Notes under the pieces: generated by a model
Databases searched by the model: none
Told to the model about the DNA's origin: nothing
What the model saw: only the letters and a program-made list of their open reading frames with translations
Shown: positions 55,401-63,412 of the stretch, in pieces
Position numbering within the stretch: position 1 is the stretch's first letter
Layout of the letters: each line of letters opens with the position of its first letter
Made by a program: the position numbers and the translations under genes
From: Bactericera cockerelli
Lineage: Eukaryota; Arthropoda; Insecta; Hemiptera; Triozidae
Reading direction: 5' to 3'
DNA length: 64,000 nucleotides
Assembly (NCBI GenBank): GCA_024516035.1
Contig: CM044960.1
Location: 14,944,380 to 15,008,379 of the forward strand

Positions 55401-58400
55401 GTCCAGGAGGATCCATGGTGAACTGACAAAACCTACAGGTCTACCTGAAGAGTGTGTGTGATCATCAGGTATACCTGATACCTCACGTCAGGTATACCTG
55501 ATACCTCACGTCAGGTATACCTGATAGTGAGTGGCCTTCTTTACAGTTGTGAACAAAAAATTCTGAAAATTCTATTTCAATGTGAGCGCGAGTAGACGAT
55601 ACTCTCTTGCGACGCGGAAAATTCTGGTAAAAAAAACGATAAAAATATATTCAAATTTGGTTGCAGTTGTTTGTGTTGGATACATTTCGGTTCGCTCGTA
55701 TTGACCCAGCGAGAATTGAGTCACTTCTCGCCCATCAGAGGGGAGGAAAGCTACGGGATGGACAAGTTACAATACAAACCACAAGCTTACGTCTACAGTA
55801 GCAGCTGTTTCATGGCTACAAAATAAAAAAGGCTGTGAAACACTCATAAAGTAAAATATAATAAAATCATATAGAAAAATAAAATAATCACAAAGGAACC
55901 CACGTTCATAGTAGAGCCTACTTTTTTTTTAAACTTTCAAAAGATTTTTCTTTATTAAACAAATACGTTTCATCTTCTTAAATAAATTTAATTATAAGGA
56001 GATAACTTGTTAATCAAATAAAAATTAAAAATATGGCAAGTTTAAGGGACCCAAAGGGTTGGGTGGAAGAGATTGCCATAGGCAATAACCCCGCCCTTTA
56101 GTTAGGACATATGTTTTCAAATATTTTCTATTCTTTTTCATTTTTATTGTATACATTGTTTTTTTCATTTTTTCACTGTCAAAATTATTATTTGTATGTA
56201 CATAATGTCCTTTTGTATCTAATAAAGAATTGTATAATAATAATAATGCAAAGCATGTGTTGGGCCCCTTGAAAAACTTACACTTGTCCAGGTTGCTGGT
56301 GCAAGCTCCGAGCAGGTTGACAATGTTGAGGTGTTTCCCCAGGTGAGCCATGATCTTGAGCTCGGAGGAGAGGGCTCGCAGGTACCTGATGTCCACCGTG
56401 TTCCTCTTCACCATCTTCACCGCCACGGTGGTGGAGACCCCTGGCTGTTCAATGCCCTCTGCCTCCGCGCTCATCACGACTCCGAACGCTCCGGAGCCTA
56501 GCTCATGTCCTGGGGAGTAGATTTGATTTGATTTGAAATATGTAGTTCATAATATATTTTTTTTTACAATTTTTTTTTTTTATTATTTTATTTAAAAGAT
56601 GAGTGTTTCACAGCCTTTTTTATTTCGTAGCCATGAAACAGGAGCTACTGTAGACGCTTGTGGTCTGTGTTGTAGCCTGCCCATCCCGTAATATGCCTCC
56701 CCTCTGATGGGCGAGAAGTGACACAATACTTCCCATTTAGGTGCTGGGTCTACACGAGCGCACCGGAAGGTATCCCTTACAAACAATAATAAGCATACAT
56801 AAATCACCTAAGCTAATAAATAATAACTTCTAAGGTGATTGCTTTCGATTTCTCTTTCGATAGCCTTTGAATTTGGTCTACGATTTAAATTGAAATTTTG
56901 TTCCTCATCATACAAAATAATTATGCATAAAATAAAAAAAAGACATTTCCTAAAAACAGTAAAATTTCATGTTAATCCTTAAGGTATTTGTAATAAAATA
57001 ATTAGGCTAAAGATATTGAAGGCTAATAAAATAAATAGGCTAAAGGTATATTTCCTATCATTCTTGTTGTTCTTTCAATAATTGGTCCTTGAAAACAGAA
57101 GCAGGCTAAGAGAACCTCACCCTTGGAATACACAATACAGTGGAAGACACTCGCTTTTACCGTCCAAGTCCAGTCCCAGAAGGTCCTGGGTTTGAATGCC
57201 AGAGGCGACAAAATGTATTCAAAATTTGGTTACACTTGTTTGTAAGGGTGCACTCGTGTTGACCCAGCACCTAATTGTTGAGTATTGTGTTACTTCTCGT
57301 CCATCAGAGGGGAGGTATACTACGGGATGGGCAAGCTACATTATTGTTATACATTATAAATTGTTTTACTCATTATTGTAAAACAAATAGCTACATAATT
57401 TGTTTTTATTTATTTTCAAAAAAACATTACAGTGAAAACATAAAAATACAATAATTTGTGTTTGTTGTATTCAAAAACCTACCTAGTTTGAGTTTCACTC
57501 TTGGGAACTCCCATTTCTTGGTGTCATAAGGTAGCTTCTCCGCTTGTTGCGACACGTATAACTTCGGATTCAATAAATCTGTCTGGCCTTTCTCGAAGTC
57601 TTTGAGACCTAATGATTCCAGCTTTCGTTTGAATTGCTAAAAATAGAGTGTAAAAATCATACATGAGCAATGACAAAATATTTCTTGGGTTAAAAGACCT
57701 CAGCAGACCCAAACACACAATACTTCCGATTTCTAATACATATTAAAAATCTATCGGAAGTATTATGCACACACAGTACATTTGTACAGGGAGTATCTTT
57801 TCTCATGCAGAAAGTGTAATATTTGAAAAAAAGTCGTAACTGATTGGGATAGCGCCACCAAGTCAATATGGACAGATTGAAATGAAAAAAATATTGCTAA
57901 GGATATTATCTAGAGAAATTCTGGACCATTTTCTTGGCCATCTGCAGACCAATAGTGAATTATACAGCCCCCATCTGGGTGTCACATGATGTCTGCCATG
58001 GACCACTTTTTGTTTTTTGTATTTTTTTTTTCTTTCAATTCATCAATTTTTTTATATTTTATACCTACATAAGTTATTATGAATATACAAATGATTTCTC
58101 CTAGTCTAAATAGGTAATAAAATATTCTCTGTTGTGCCGTGCCGTTTTAGGATTCAGTAAAATTGGGAGAATTTATACTTCTTCTCCTGACGATGTATGT
58201 AGCTGTAAAATGAAATGATAAATCATTAAGAGATAGGAAAAGCGAAATATAAGGCGGGGGACACAAATACTATCAGAACTTTTTTTGGGCCGAAAACTTT
58301 GCCGGATTTTTTAATGCTAAGGCGTATTTCCAAGGGATATTCAATTATTTAAAATATTTGGATGTGTCAGAATTTCATAACTTTTACAAAATTACATAAA

Positions 58401-61400
58401 ACAAACCGTGTGTTATAAATTTCACAGAAAATTGTTGTTTGTAGCAAGCAGAAGTATAATGTACTTACCCTAGAAGTTCTACGAATCTTATAGATGAAAA
58501 TAGCACAGAGAATAACTAGAACAGCGAACAGGGCCAGGATTAAGAAGAAATCCCTGTGTTCCTTTATGTCTGAAAAAGAGGATGATTAACTTGTGTAAAA
58601 TGTTTCTTTAGACATGTAAAATGGTCGTAACAGTACCTAACTATTTTTATTTCTGATAATTATTGTCGAGGTCTGTTCCAGGAATATATTTAATAAACTG
58701 GTGTGAACATCACAGATATCTATTCCGAATATGAGTTTCTATTTACTGTGGTTTTATAAGAGAATTTCTAGTATGTCAGAAATTGATAAGCAAAACAAAA
58801 AATTAATGTGTTTGAAACCACCATATAAAATAAAAAATCTATGACCGTTACCCTGGGCCGTAGTGCTGCGTACTTGTAACAAACAAATTTCACTACAATA
58901 AGATTTCATTCATCGTATTTTACATACACACACTAAATAATAAATTCTAAATGTTTGCTTACATAAAAAATCACCTCAAAATCCTAAACAAAATTAAGTC
59001 TCACCACTGAAAATGACAGTCATAGTAGCCTCCATTTTTCCCACTCTATTGACGGCAACGCACTTGTAATTGCCCTCGTCTTTGAGGGCGCCATATTGGA
59101 TATTGAGAATCTGGTTGTCCTGGAGTAACTGAGTCCGGGTGTCATTTCTGTTCAGGATAATTTCTTGCCCATCCTAAAGTTGATAATGATCATATAATAT
59201 AATACTTTAAAGCCAAAAATATCCGTTTGTAGAGACTAGTTTTCTAAATAGAGCCAAAAATAAATTTTATTATTCATGTATAATTATACACATTGACTAT
59301 TATGAATAGAACTGTAGTTGCAGTAGTCACCGTTGCCGAGTGAGTTAGCGCGTTAGGCATTGCACGCATGATGACCTGGGTTCGATCCCCAGCGGGGCAG
59401 GAATTTTTCTGCTCTGTACTTAGGTGTTCGGGGTCCACTCATACATCGTGAGGAAAAATGAGTAGTTACGTGTATGGGTAACGACCAGTGGCGGCATTAC
59501 CATAGTAAAAAGAAATTAATGTAATAGTATTCGAAAAATGGAGGAGGCTCTTAGTAATGCTGTGCTACCCACAAAAATTGTGAAGAAGCCTTGTGCTTCA
59601 CCACAACTAAAATCATACATACTACTGATGTAGTTGCAATGAACTCATTTTCATAGATAGATAATGTAGAAATTCGAATAGCTTAAAATAAAAGGTATTC
59701 CAATATTCTTCATTTGTGCAACAATGCACAATAATATAAAACACTTGCTTACTTTATACCATTTGATCCCGGGCCTCGGGGTACCTCGCACGAAACATTT
59801 CAGCTCCACTTGTTTACCGGTTATGGTCTGCAAAGTGGTTCCGTTCATGGTGTTACCAGGTACAAATCTGGGCGCCTCCAAAACTGTGGACGAAACAAGC
59901 ACGAACATGCACTAGTGAGAGGTTGGGACCAATAAAAAAGATGAATTTTTTTTTTATAGAATTCTATTCATATCATGTCTATAAACCCAGTTATGTAATC
60001 GGGAAAAACATTGATTGTAAGCCTATGTAGCACTTGAAAAGTATACGCATATTGTACTTTTGCATGATTTTTCGTATACCAACATACGTGGATTCAACAT
60101 ATTGCTTGGTTATGCATTCACTTGGTCGCTGATCACACAAATAGTTAGCAACACCTTTTCCTCACAACGTATCAGTAGACCAGGTGTGCACAAACTCAAT
60201 GAGGCCGCGGGCCACATTTTGCCATAAATATTTGGCCGCGGGCCGCACCTAGTTTTAAGGCAAAAATAGGTTAGGTTTCTATGATGGGTAGGAACCAATG
60301 CTAGAATTGTAATGGATGATGTCAAATAATAAGATGAAATTTCGGTATTAATAAACAATAATTCTTTTTCAAAATAAAATATTGCACTCATCTTTGATTA
60401 TCTTCTTAATTTATTATTTATCCAATTTAAATAAAAAATCATATTGAGATCGAGGGCCGCACAAAATGGTCTCGCGGGCCGCAGGTTGTGCACACCTGCA
60501 GTAGACTATGTAAAAACCAATTAACATGTTGAAAAACTCTGATAACACCAGGATTCGAACTTGGTATCGGTGACTACCAGTAACAACTACAACCATATTT
60601 TTCTTCATCACATTTGTGTTAATCACTTTCGTGATGTCACAAACTCATGCTGTTAATTTTTTACCGAAAGTGGGACTTGAACCAGCGACCTCCGGGCTAC
60701 ATGTCCGCCACCTTATCGATCAAGCTACTGAGGTTGGTTACAACCAAAAAATACATATAATATGAATGTCACCTTGCACGTTCATGTGGTAAGAGTCGAC
60801 TTCCAGCCGATCCGGTTGACCGGTTAGACCAACACGGGTAGCCTCACACCGGTAATCCCCAGACTGATTGACGAGGGCTCGCGACAGTTTCAGTTCCACC
60901 TTGTTGGAATATTTGCTCGGCACTTTGGTTACAGTGATACCTAGAATGGGAGAAGAGTAAGAGCTAAATGTATACGGGAGGAAATATGAACAGAAACAGA
61001 GGAGAAAAAAGAATAAATTTAGGAAAAATAAAATGGTTTAAACATCACTTTCTATTACCTTAACTTGAGCAGGCTCTTTTTATTAGATATTTAAAAAAAA
61101 AAAAAAAAAATCAGGCAGTAAGAAGTAAAAAATCTCAAAAATATTGTATTTAGGAAAACAAAAATATTGTTGGGTCATGGGTCATGGGATCGAACTCACG
61201 GATACCGAAGCGAACCGCGCAGCTCTGCCTTCATATGGAACCGCGCCACAGTTCCTTATGAAAATTTCAAATACGTCAGAAATTCATATTCAAAATATGA
61301 AAAATCTTCAAAAAAGAAAGACGATTTACGAGATATTATTTATTCCATAGTTGGGTGGGATTCGAACCAACGGATCCCTACGCTACCTGCGTTACCAGAC

Positions 61401-62843
61401 TAGCGCCCACTTGACTACCAATGGATCTAAGCGCTAGCATTATAAAGATTCTATAGTTTTCAGTCAGATTTTCGAGACGGGATGATACGAACCTTGTTTA
61501 GGGTTGGTCTCCAGTTGCACAGCAGTGGCGCCGCCTTGTCTCTGATAGGAGATGCTGACGTTGGGGGCATAGTGATACTTGTTGGCGCCACATGACAAAT
61601 GTACCTCGTCTCCTTGGAAAGCTTCTTCTGGACCCGAGATGGAGAATCCCTCCTCCAGATCTGAAAGCAGCAGGGGGAAAAATAATGAAAAAGATAGAAC
61701 AGCATCTGTCCTGAAGCTTGATGTCTATAAGTCTGGATAGGTGAGGTTCAATCGGCTGGAGACCTGTGTTTCACAAGAGGAATTTAAAAAGAGAATAGAC
61801 TATCGAAACCTAACAAGCCAGAAGCCAGCTTGCAGTTTCCAGAAGGTTTTTTTTTTTTTTGGCATTGGTTGGCAAGGCCATTCCATACAGCCATAAAATT
61901 TTATTTTATTATTTTACATTTTAGGAATAAAATATGCACGTAAAAAATAAGTACCTAAAAAATATTGAAAAATAAAAACATTGGAAAGAGTAAAAAAATT
62001 TATATGTGGATTTTGTTTTGCTGTATGAAAGAAAAAATAAAACCATAAGTCCTGGTATCCTGCAGAATAGATTCATATGAAAAAGGGTTGTCGCTCCAAA
62101 AGGTTTAATGACTAATAAAGAAAAAGCCCAAGTTCTTACGATAGTTGATTGCACATAGATACAAGTGGTTCAGGACGAGCCAAATTTCCAATTAAAGTTG
62201 GCAGGAGACAATTCCTCCCCCCACAGCTGTATCCAAGCTTTTTACAACAACAACAAACAGTATGTATATAAACGTAGTTATACCTGTAACCAGTAGCTCA
62301 ATGGTGGCGTTTTCACACAGGTACTTGTTTTGGAAGGTATTGGTGTTACAAGCCCGACACATGAGTAGCCCTGTAGTTTCTGCTGTCCAGTTGTATTTGG
62401 ACTTGACCTCATTGTTAACAACTTGGGGTAGAGAGTACTCCATGTACTGATCCGTCTGTAAGGTTATCAAATAATAAGTGAAACAATCAGGTCAAATAAA
62501 GTAAAACGATGGAAACCTTAATAAAATAAACTAGTGTGGACCAGGTGCGGCCAGTGCTAAGGAGCTGCGGAACTGCAGCACCCCCAGACACAAAGGAAAA
62601 AGAAAGGATTTTTCTCAAGTCCAAGCTCGTACACAATGAAAATCTTCACATATTTCTGGAATAATTATTATGATTGACATGGTAAACAAACTGAAACTCG
62701 TTAAGTACCAAGAAAGTATGGGGTTCGTTGGGAGAGAAAGCCACAGGCTTTAACCTCGCCCCTTGGTTCACTACATATTCTATTGTGTTCTTCTTTATTT
62801 CATGTCCTATGTATGTATCATGTGGTTTACCAATAAAGTGTTA

Positions 62844-62882
<39 letters not shown>

Positions 62883-63412
62883 GTGACTATATAAATCCCA
62901 TTTTAGTCCGGTTTATTGAGCAGCACCCCCAAAACATTTCCCCACCGTCAGCGCCTGGTGTGCACATCTTTCCTTTTGTATCGAAAAGAAGTCAAATTTG
63001 ACCACTGGTGACTATATGTATCTGCGACTCTTTCATTTCAACCCCCAATAATGTAATTAAAAGTTATCATATTTGTGTTCATCACTTTCGTGATATCACA
63101 ACTACTCAAACTCGCTTTACTAAATCTACGCTGAAACCGGGACTTGAACCACCGACCTACAGGTTACTAGTCCACTGCCTTATCGATCAAGCTACTGAGG
63201 TCGGTAAATAATGTAATTACTGCACAATACTTACCCTCACTTCAACAAAGTCGATGTCACACTTGGGGTACTGGTCACACTTCTGGAAGAGCCACGTGAC
63301 CTGGGGCGGGGGGTAGCCCTTGACATTACAGTGGAGGGCGTAGGCCCGGCCCGCCCTGTAGTAGGTGCCCATGGGCGCCAGACTCACTTGAGGCCTGCTT
63401 TCCACGAGCAGA
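49355..63412 (-). CDS. Pvr: PDGF/VEGF-receptor-like tyrosine kinase (Pvr), 3' 16 exons; 5' part outside window
   Basis: Sixteen exons (178,172,168,168,131,169,101,154,228,127,283,123,130,188,190,95 nt in transcript order) join without a phase conflict to 867 codons plus TAG. Residues numbered from the window edge: three Ig-like domains (about 1-116, 117-228, 229-328), a transmembrane helix (about 335-356), and a juxtamembrane VEGFR-like linker. The kinase follows: GSGAFG loop 418-423, VAVK Lys445, NLLGACT, an insert of about 85 residues with Tyr536 (YVNV, a Grb2-type site) and Tyr581 (YLVP), HGDLAARN 629-636, DFG 649-651 and activation-loop Tyr662. The tail contains YLKP and a proline-rich end. 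It belongs to the class III/V split-kinase family; insects have Pvr, which binds Pvf ligands and acts in haemocyte survival and migration, border-cell guidance and wound response. The HRD Arg is Gly630. The first exon here starts inside an Ig domain, so the N-terminal Ig domains and start lie to the right. Confidence 0.95.
49791..50197 (-). repeat. 75-bp minisatellite built from a Pvr exon-intron junction
   Basis: Unit starts at 49801, 49876, 49951, 50026, 50101 and (partial, in the exon) 50176 are exactly 75 bp apart and nearly identical. Read on the - strand each unit contains the exon end ATGGAGCTGAGGCCCATG and CTACCTCAGTTAG followed by GTATGT. Donors lie at 50148-50153, 50073-50078, 49998-50003, 49923-49928 and 49848-49853. 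Each unit itself consists of two diverged halves (GAGCTGAGGCCCATGCTACC and TAGCTCAGGCCCATGGTACT). Confidence 0.97.
50154..50343 (-). CDS. Pvr: Pvr exon: cytoplasmic tail
   Basis: Encodes residues 774-836 ([43 protein letters not shown]). Acceptor gtggtttcag. The chosen donor is TTAG|GTATGT at 50153 in phase 1. Reading straight on gives Gly-Met-stop (TAG 50146-50148) instead. The 3' end of this exon is the first unit of a 75-bp tandem array. Confidence 0.85.
50668..50950 (+). mobile_element. SINE with the shared tail, in a Pvr intron
   Basis: gtttaacgtcgctttcaact gcatgg, B-box tttgaatcccgg, cccaacccaggctggcctag and gatttccagcgaatgga. Confidence 0.7.
51003..51190 (-). CDS. Pvr: Pvr exon: end of kinase domain
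   Basis: Encodes residues 711-773 ([39 protein letters not shown]), the terminal C-lobe helices. Acceptor aatccctcag, donor GTAATA in phase 0. Confidence 0.95.
51284..51462 (-). mobile_element. tRNA-derived SINE, TACTGCCCGA family, in a Pvr intron
   Basis: aatatcgccttatttatact gcccg, aacttgtcatgtcccggctg ggtttcgaacccacgacc, with the head cut at about 51,462. Confidence 0.85.
51517..51712 (+). mobile_element. LINE 3' tail with (TAA)n
   Basis: gttgggtggaagagattgcc ataggcaatgacaccg, then an AT-rich 3' UTR and aataaagtatttaataataa taa. Same tail at 56055-56250; a diverged one at 62718-62882. Confidence 0.7.
51716..51930 (+). mobile_element. 5S rRNA-derived SINE
   Basis: agccagcgtcacctcacatt gaatacac ... 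actgaagttaaaaaatgtcc ... agcacttggtgggggacca, then the tail ctgggtgaggttaatatggg. It sits directly after a LINE (TAA)n tail. Confidence 0.8.
52287..52416 (-). CDS. Pvr: Pvr exon: kinase C-lobe
   Basis: Encodes residues 668-710: [34 protein letters not shown]. These are invariant receptor tyrosine kinase motifs. Acceptor atgtttacag, donor GTGACA in phase 1. Confidence 0.95.
53005..53127 (-). CDS. Pvr: Pvr exon: catalytic loop and DFG
   Basis: Encodes residues 627-667, exactly 41 codons. It carries HGDLAARN (tyrosine-kinase catalytic loop with Gly in place of the HRD Arg), KICDFGLA and activation-loop NNYQK. Acceptor cttttcag, donor GTATGT in phase 0. Confidence 0.95.
53413..53702 (+). mobile_element. 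tRNA-derived SINE (Gly-like head), diverged
   Basis: ttggctcagtggtgagccac ... tgtacgatcccc; the body caacagttgtttgtaaggaa and terminus aggctgtgacatac are recognisable. A short extra piece (tgccatgcgaaag...) precedes it at 53,305. Confidence 0.8.
53896..54037 (-). mobile_element. tRNA-derived SINE (Thr-like head), next to a Pvr exon
   Basis: catatttgtgttaatcacta ... gggacatgaaccaccgacct ccaggttacaagtccgctgc. Its head end lies only about 30 bp from the donor of Pvr exon 54067-54349. Confidence 0.85.
54067..54349 (-). CDS. Pvr: Pvr exon: kinase insert and alpha-E
   Basis: Encodes residues 532-626. The insert has candidate phosphotyrosines YVNV, YTVL and YLVP. It ends in [24 protein letters not shown], the alpha-E helix before the catalytic loop. 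Acceptor tttgtcctcag, donor GTGAGG in phase 0. Confidence 0.94.
54400..54632 (-). mobile_element. tRNA-derived SINE (Thr-like head) with 3' extension
   Basis: gcattggttggcaaggccat ttcatacagcc at the 3' side, then gggactcgaaccacccacct and ccttatcgatagagctactg. A piece of the same 3' side occurs alone at 61,860-61,950. Confidence 0.8.
54676..55016 (+). pseudogene. Non-LTR retrotransposon ORF fragment, frameshifted
   Basis: [23 protein letters not shown] (to a TAA at 54,880) is continued after frame changes by [14 protein letters not shown] and then [20 protein letters not shown] to a TAA near 55,016. The A-V-E/K-T-x-G-x-W ... T-G-D-x-R ... IQ-R/K-GN-x-x-x-VLGT series is the C-terminal region of an invertebrate retrotransposon ORF. 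The same end is at 83-298. Broken by at least one stop and one frameshift, and located in a Pvr intron in antisense. Confidence 0.6.
55106..55232 (-). CDS. Pvr: Pvr exon: hinge and start of kinase insert
   Basis: Encodes residues 490-531 ([25 protein letters not shown]...), the kinase hinge, running into the insert. Acceptor gtttatttcag, donor CT|GTAAGT in phase 2. Confidence 0.93.
55330..55530. repeat. CCTGATACCTGA-rich repeat, 22-24-bp units
   Basis: tcaggtatacctgatacctc acg recurs in tandem (about 55,468-55,528) and holds the palindrome TCAGGTATACCTGA. Looser copies start at 55,373. Confidence 0.85.
55645..55850 (+). mobile_element. tRNA-derived SINE (Gly family), 5'-truncated
   Basis: aatttggttgcagttgtttg ... 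tcgtattgacccagc ... catcagaggggaggaaagct ... ggctgtgaaacactcat. Confidence 0.8.
56055..56250 (+). mobile_element. LINE 3' tail with (TAA)n
   Basis: gggttgggtggaagagattg ccataggcaataaccccgcc; ends aataaagaattgtataataa. Homologous to 51517-51712. It ends about 30 bp from the Pvr N-lobe exon. Confidence 0.7.
56282..56509 (-). CDS. Pvr: Pvr exon: kinase N-lobe
   Basis: Encodes residues 414-489: the GSGAFGVV glycine loop, TVAVKMVK with the ATP-binding Lys445, the alpha-C SELK Glu and [15 protein letters not shown]. Acceptor actccccag, donor GTAAGT in phase 1. The exon is GC-rich against its introns. Confidence 0.95.
56597..56792 (-). mobile_element. tRNA-derived SINE (Gly family), head missing
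   Basis: In inverse: gatgagtgtttcacagcc, gccatgaaacaggagctact and cgcaccggaaggtatccct. Almost identical to 16960-17150, so probably a recent copy. Confidence 0.85.
57125..57345 (+). mobile_element. tRNA-derived SINE (Gly family), diverged
   Basis: gggtttgaatgccagaggcg ac, aatttggttacacttgtttg taaggg, catcagaggggaggtatact. Confidence 0.75.
57483..57636 (-). CDS. Pvr: Pvr exon: juxtamembrane segment
   Basis: Encodes residues 363-413 ([39 protein letters not shown]). The LPYD-x-K-WEFPR-x-x-L-x-LG motif is typical of the PDGFR/VEGFR juxtamembrane region. Donor GTAGGT in phase 1. Confidence 0.94.
57717..57768. repeat. Dispersed ACTTCCGAT palindrome
   Basis: cacaatacttccgatttcta ... aaaaatctatcggaagtatt. 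Also found at 23,380-23,415, 39,205-39,250 and 47,167-47,205. Confidence 0.8.
57770..58465 (-). other. Pvr intron, nothing recognised
   Basis: AT-rich, no exon or named repeat. Confidence 0.4.
58469..58569 (-). CDS. Pvr: Pvr exon: transmembrane helix
   Basis: Encodes residues 329-362. A hydrophobic run ([20 protein letters not shown]) is followed by a basic stop-transfer KIRRTSR. Acceptor ctttttcag, donor GTAAGT in phase 0. Confidence 0.95.
58570..59004 (-). other. Pvr intron, nothing recognised
   Basis: AT-rich intron sequence. Confidence 0.4.
59005..59173 (-). CDS. Pvr: Pvr exon: membrane-proximal Ig, second half
   Basis: Encodes residues 273-328, ending an I-set Ig domain ([16 protein letters not shown]). 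Acceptor caactttag, donor GTGAGA in phase 1. Confidence 0.93.
59320..59610 (+). mobile_element. tRNA-derived SINE (Ser/Leu-like head)
   Basis: gtcaccgttgccgagtgagt tagcgcgttaggcattgc ... tgggttcgatccccagcggg gcag is a full tRNA-like head. The body cggggtccactcatac is followed by gaggaaaaatgagtagttac. Confidence 0.85.
59753..59883 (-). CDS. Pvr: Pvr exon: membrane-proximal Ig, first half
   Basis: Encodes residues 229-272 ([14 protein letters not shown]...[20 protein letters not shown]), with a classical I-set Cys-x-x-x-G-x-P-x-P-x-x-x-W pattern. Acceptor gtccacag, donor GTAAGC in phase 0. Confidence 0.93.
60181..60498. mobile_element. hAT-type MITE with perfect 8-bp target duplication
   Basis: CAGGTGTGCACAA and TTGTGCACACCTG ends are flanked by cagtagac on both sides (60173-60180 and 60499-60506). 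GGCCGCGGGCCGCA blocks lie inside. In a Pvr intron. Confidence 0.95.
60605..60740 (-). mobile_element. tRNA-derived SINE (Thr-like head)
   Basis: atttgtgttaatcactttcg tgatgtcac ... gggacttgaaccagcgacct, ccttatcgatcaagctactg. It ends about 30 bp from the Pvr exon donor at 60,772. Confidence 0.85.
60773..60940 (-). CDS. Pvr: Pvr exon: Ig-like domain, second half
   Basis: Encodes residues 173-228. It carries the Ig signature [14 protein letters not shown] (D-x-Y-x-C). Acceptor cccattctag, donor GTGACA in phase 1. Confidence 0.92.
61335..61430 (-). mobile_element. tRNA-derived SINE fragment
   Basis: gtgggattcgaaccaacgga ... gttaccagactagcgcccac ttgac, an inverse A/B-box head. A second inverse head fragment lies at 61,160-61,215. 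Confidence 0.6.
61493..61660 (-). CDS. Pvr: Pvr exon: next Ig-like domain, first half
   Basis: Encodes residues 117-172 ([28 protein letters not shown]...). The Ig B-strand Cys is visible. Acceptor ctgctttcag; donor GTTCGT, an unusually weak site; phase 1. Confidence 0.9.
61860..61950 (-). mobile_element. SINE 3' fragment (Thr family)
   Basis: ggcattggttggcaaggcca ttccatacagcc ... acattttaggaataaaatat g, matching 54,412-54,500. Confidence 0.75.
62284..62455 (-). CDS. Pvr: Pvr exon: Ig-like domain, second half
   Basis: Encodes residues 60-116. It carries the F-strand Cys ([12 protein letters not shown]) of the same Ig domain and the linker IELLVTG. Acceptor ccttacag, donor GTATAA in phase 1. 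Confidence 0.92.
62542..62957. mobile_element. hAT-type MITE with a nested LINE tail
   Basis: CAGGTGCGGCCAGTG and CAGCGCCTG ends are flanked by gtgtggac (62534-62541) and gtgtgcac (62958-62965). Its body matches 20042-20319. About 160 bp beginning ttcgttgggagagaaagcca and ending (AAT)n at 62,843-62,882 is inserted inside. Confidence 0.85.
63064..63206 (-). mobile_element. tRNA-derived SINE (Thr-like head), next to a Pvr exon
   Basis: atttgtgttcatcactttcg ... gggacttgaaccaccgacct acaggttactagtccactgc. Its head end is about 28 bp from the Pvr exon donor at 63,234. Confidence 0.85.
63235..63412 (-). CDS. Pvr: Pvr exon: Ig-like domain, first half
   Basis: Encodes residues 1-59 of the partial protein: [10 protein letters not shown]...[19 protein letters not shown], an Ig B-C strand with Cys and Trp. 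Acceptor ttattttcag; donor GTAAGT in phase 0. The first base completes a codon from an exon outside the window. Confidence 0.93.

Noticed and set aside
59330..59400. tRNA gene (Ser/Leu-like)
   Set aside because: Same head and body recur at 41,318 and elsewhere; it is a SINE.
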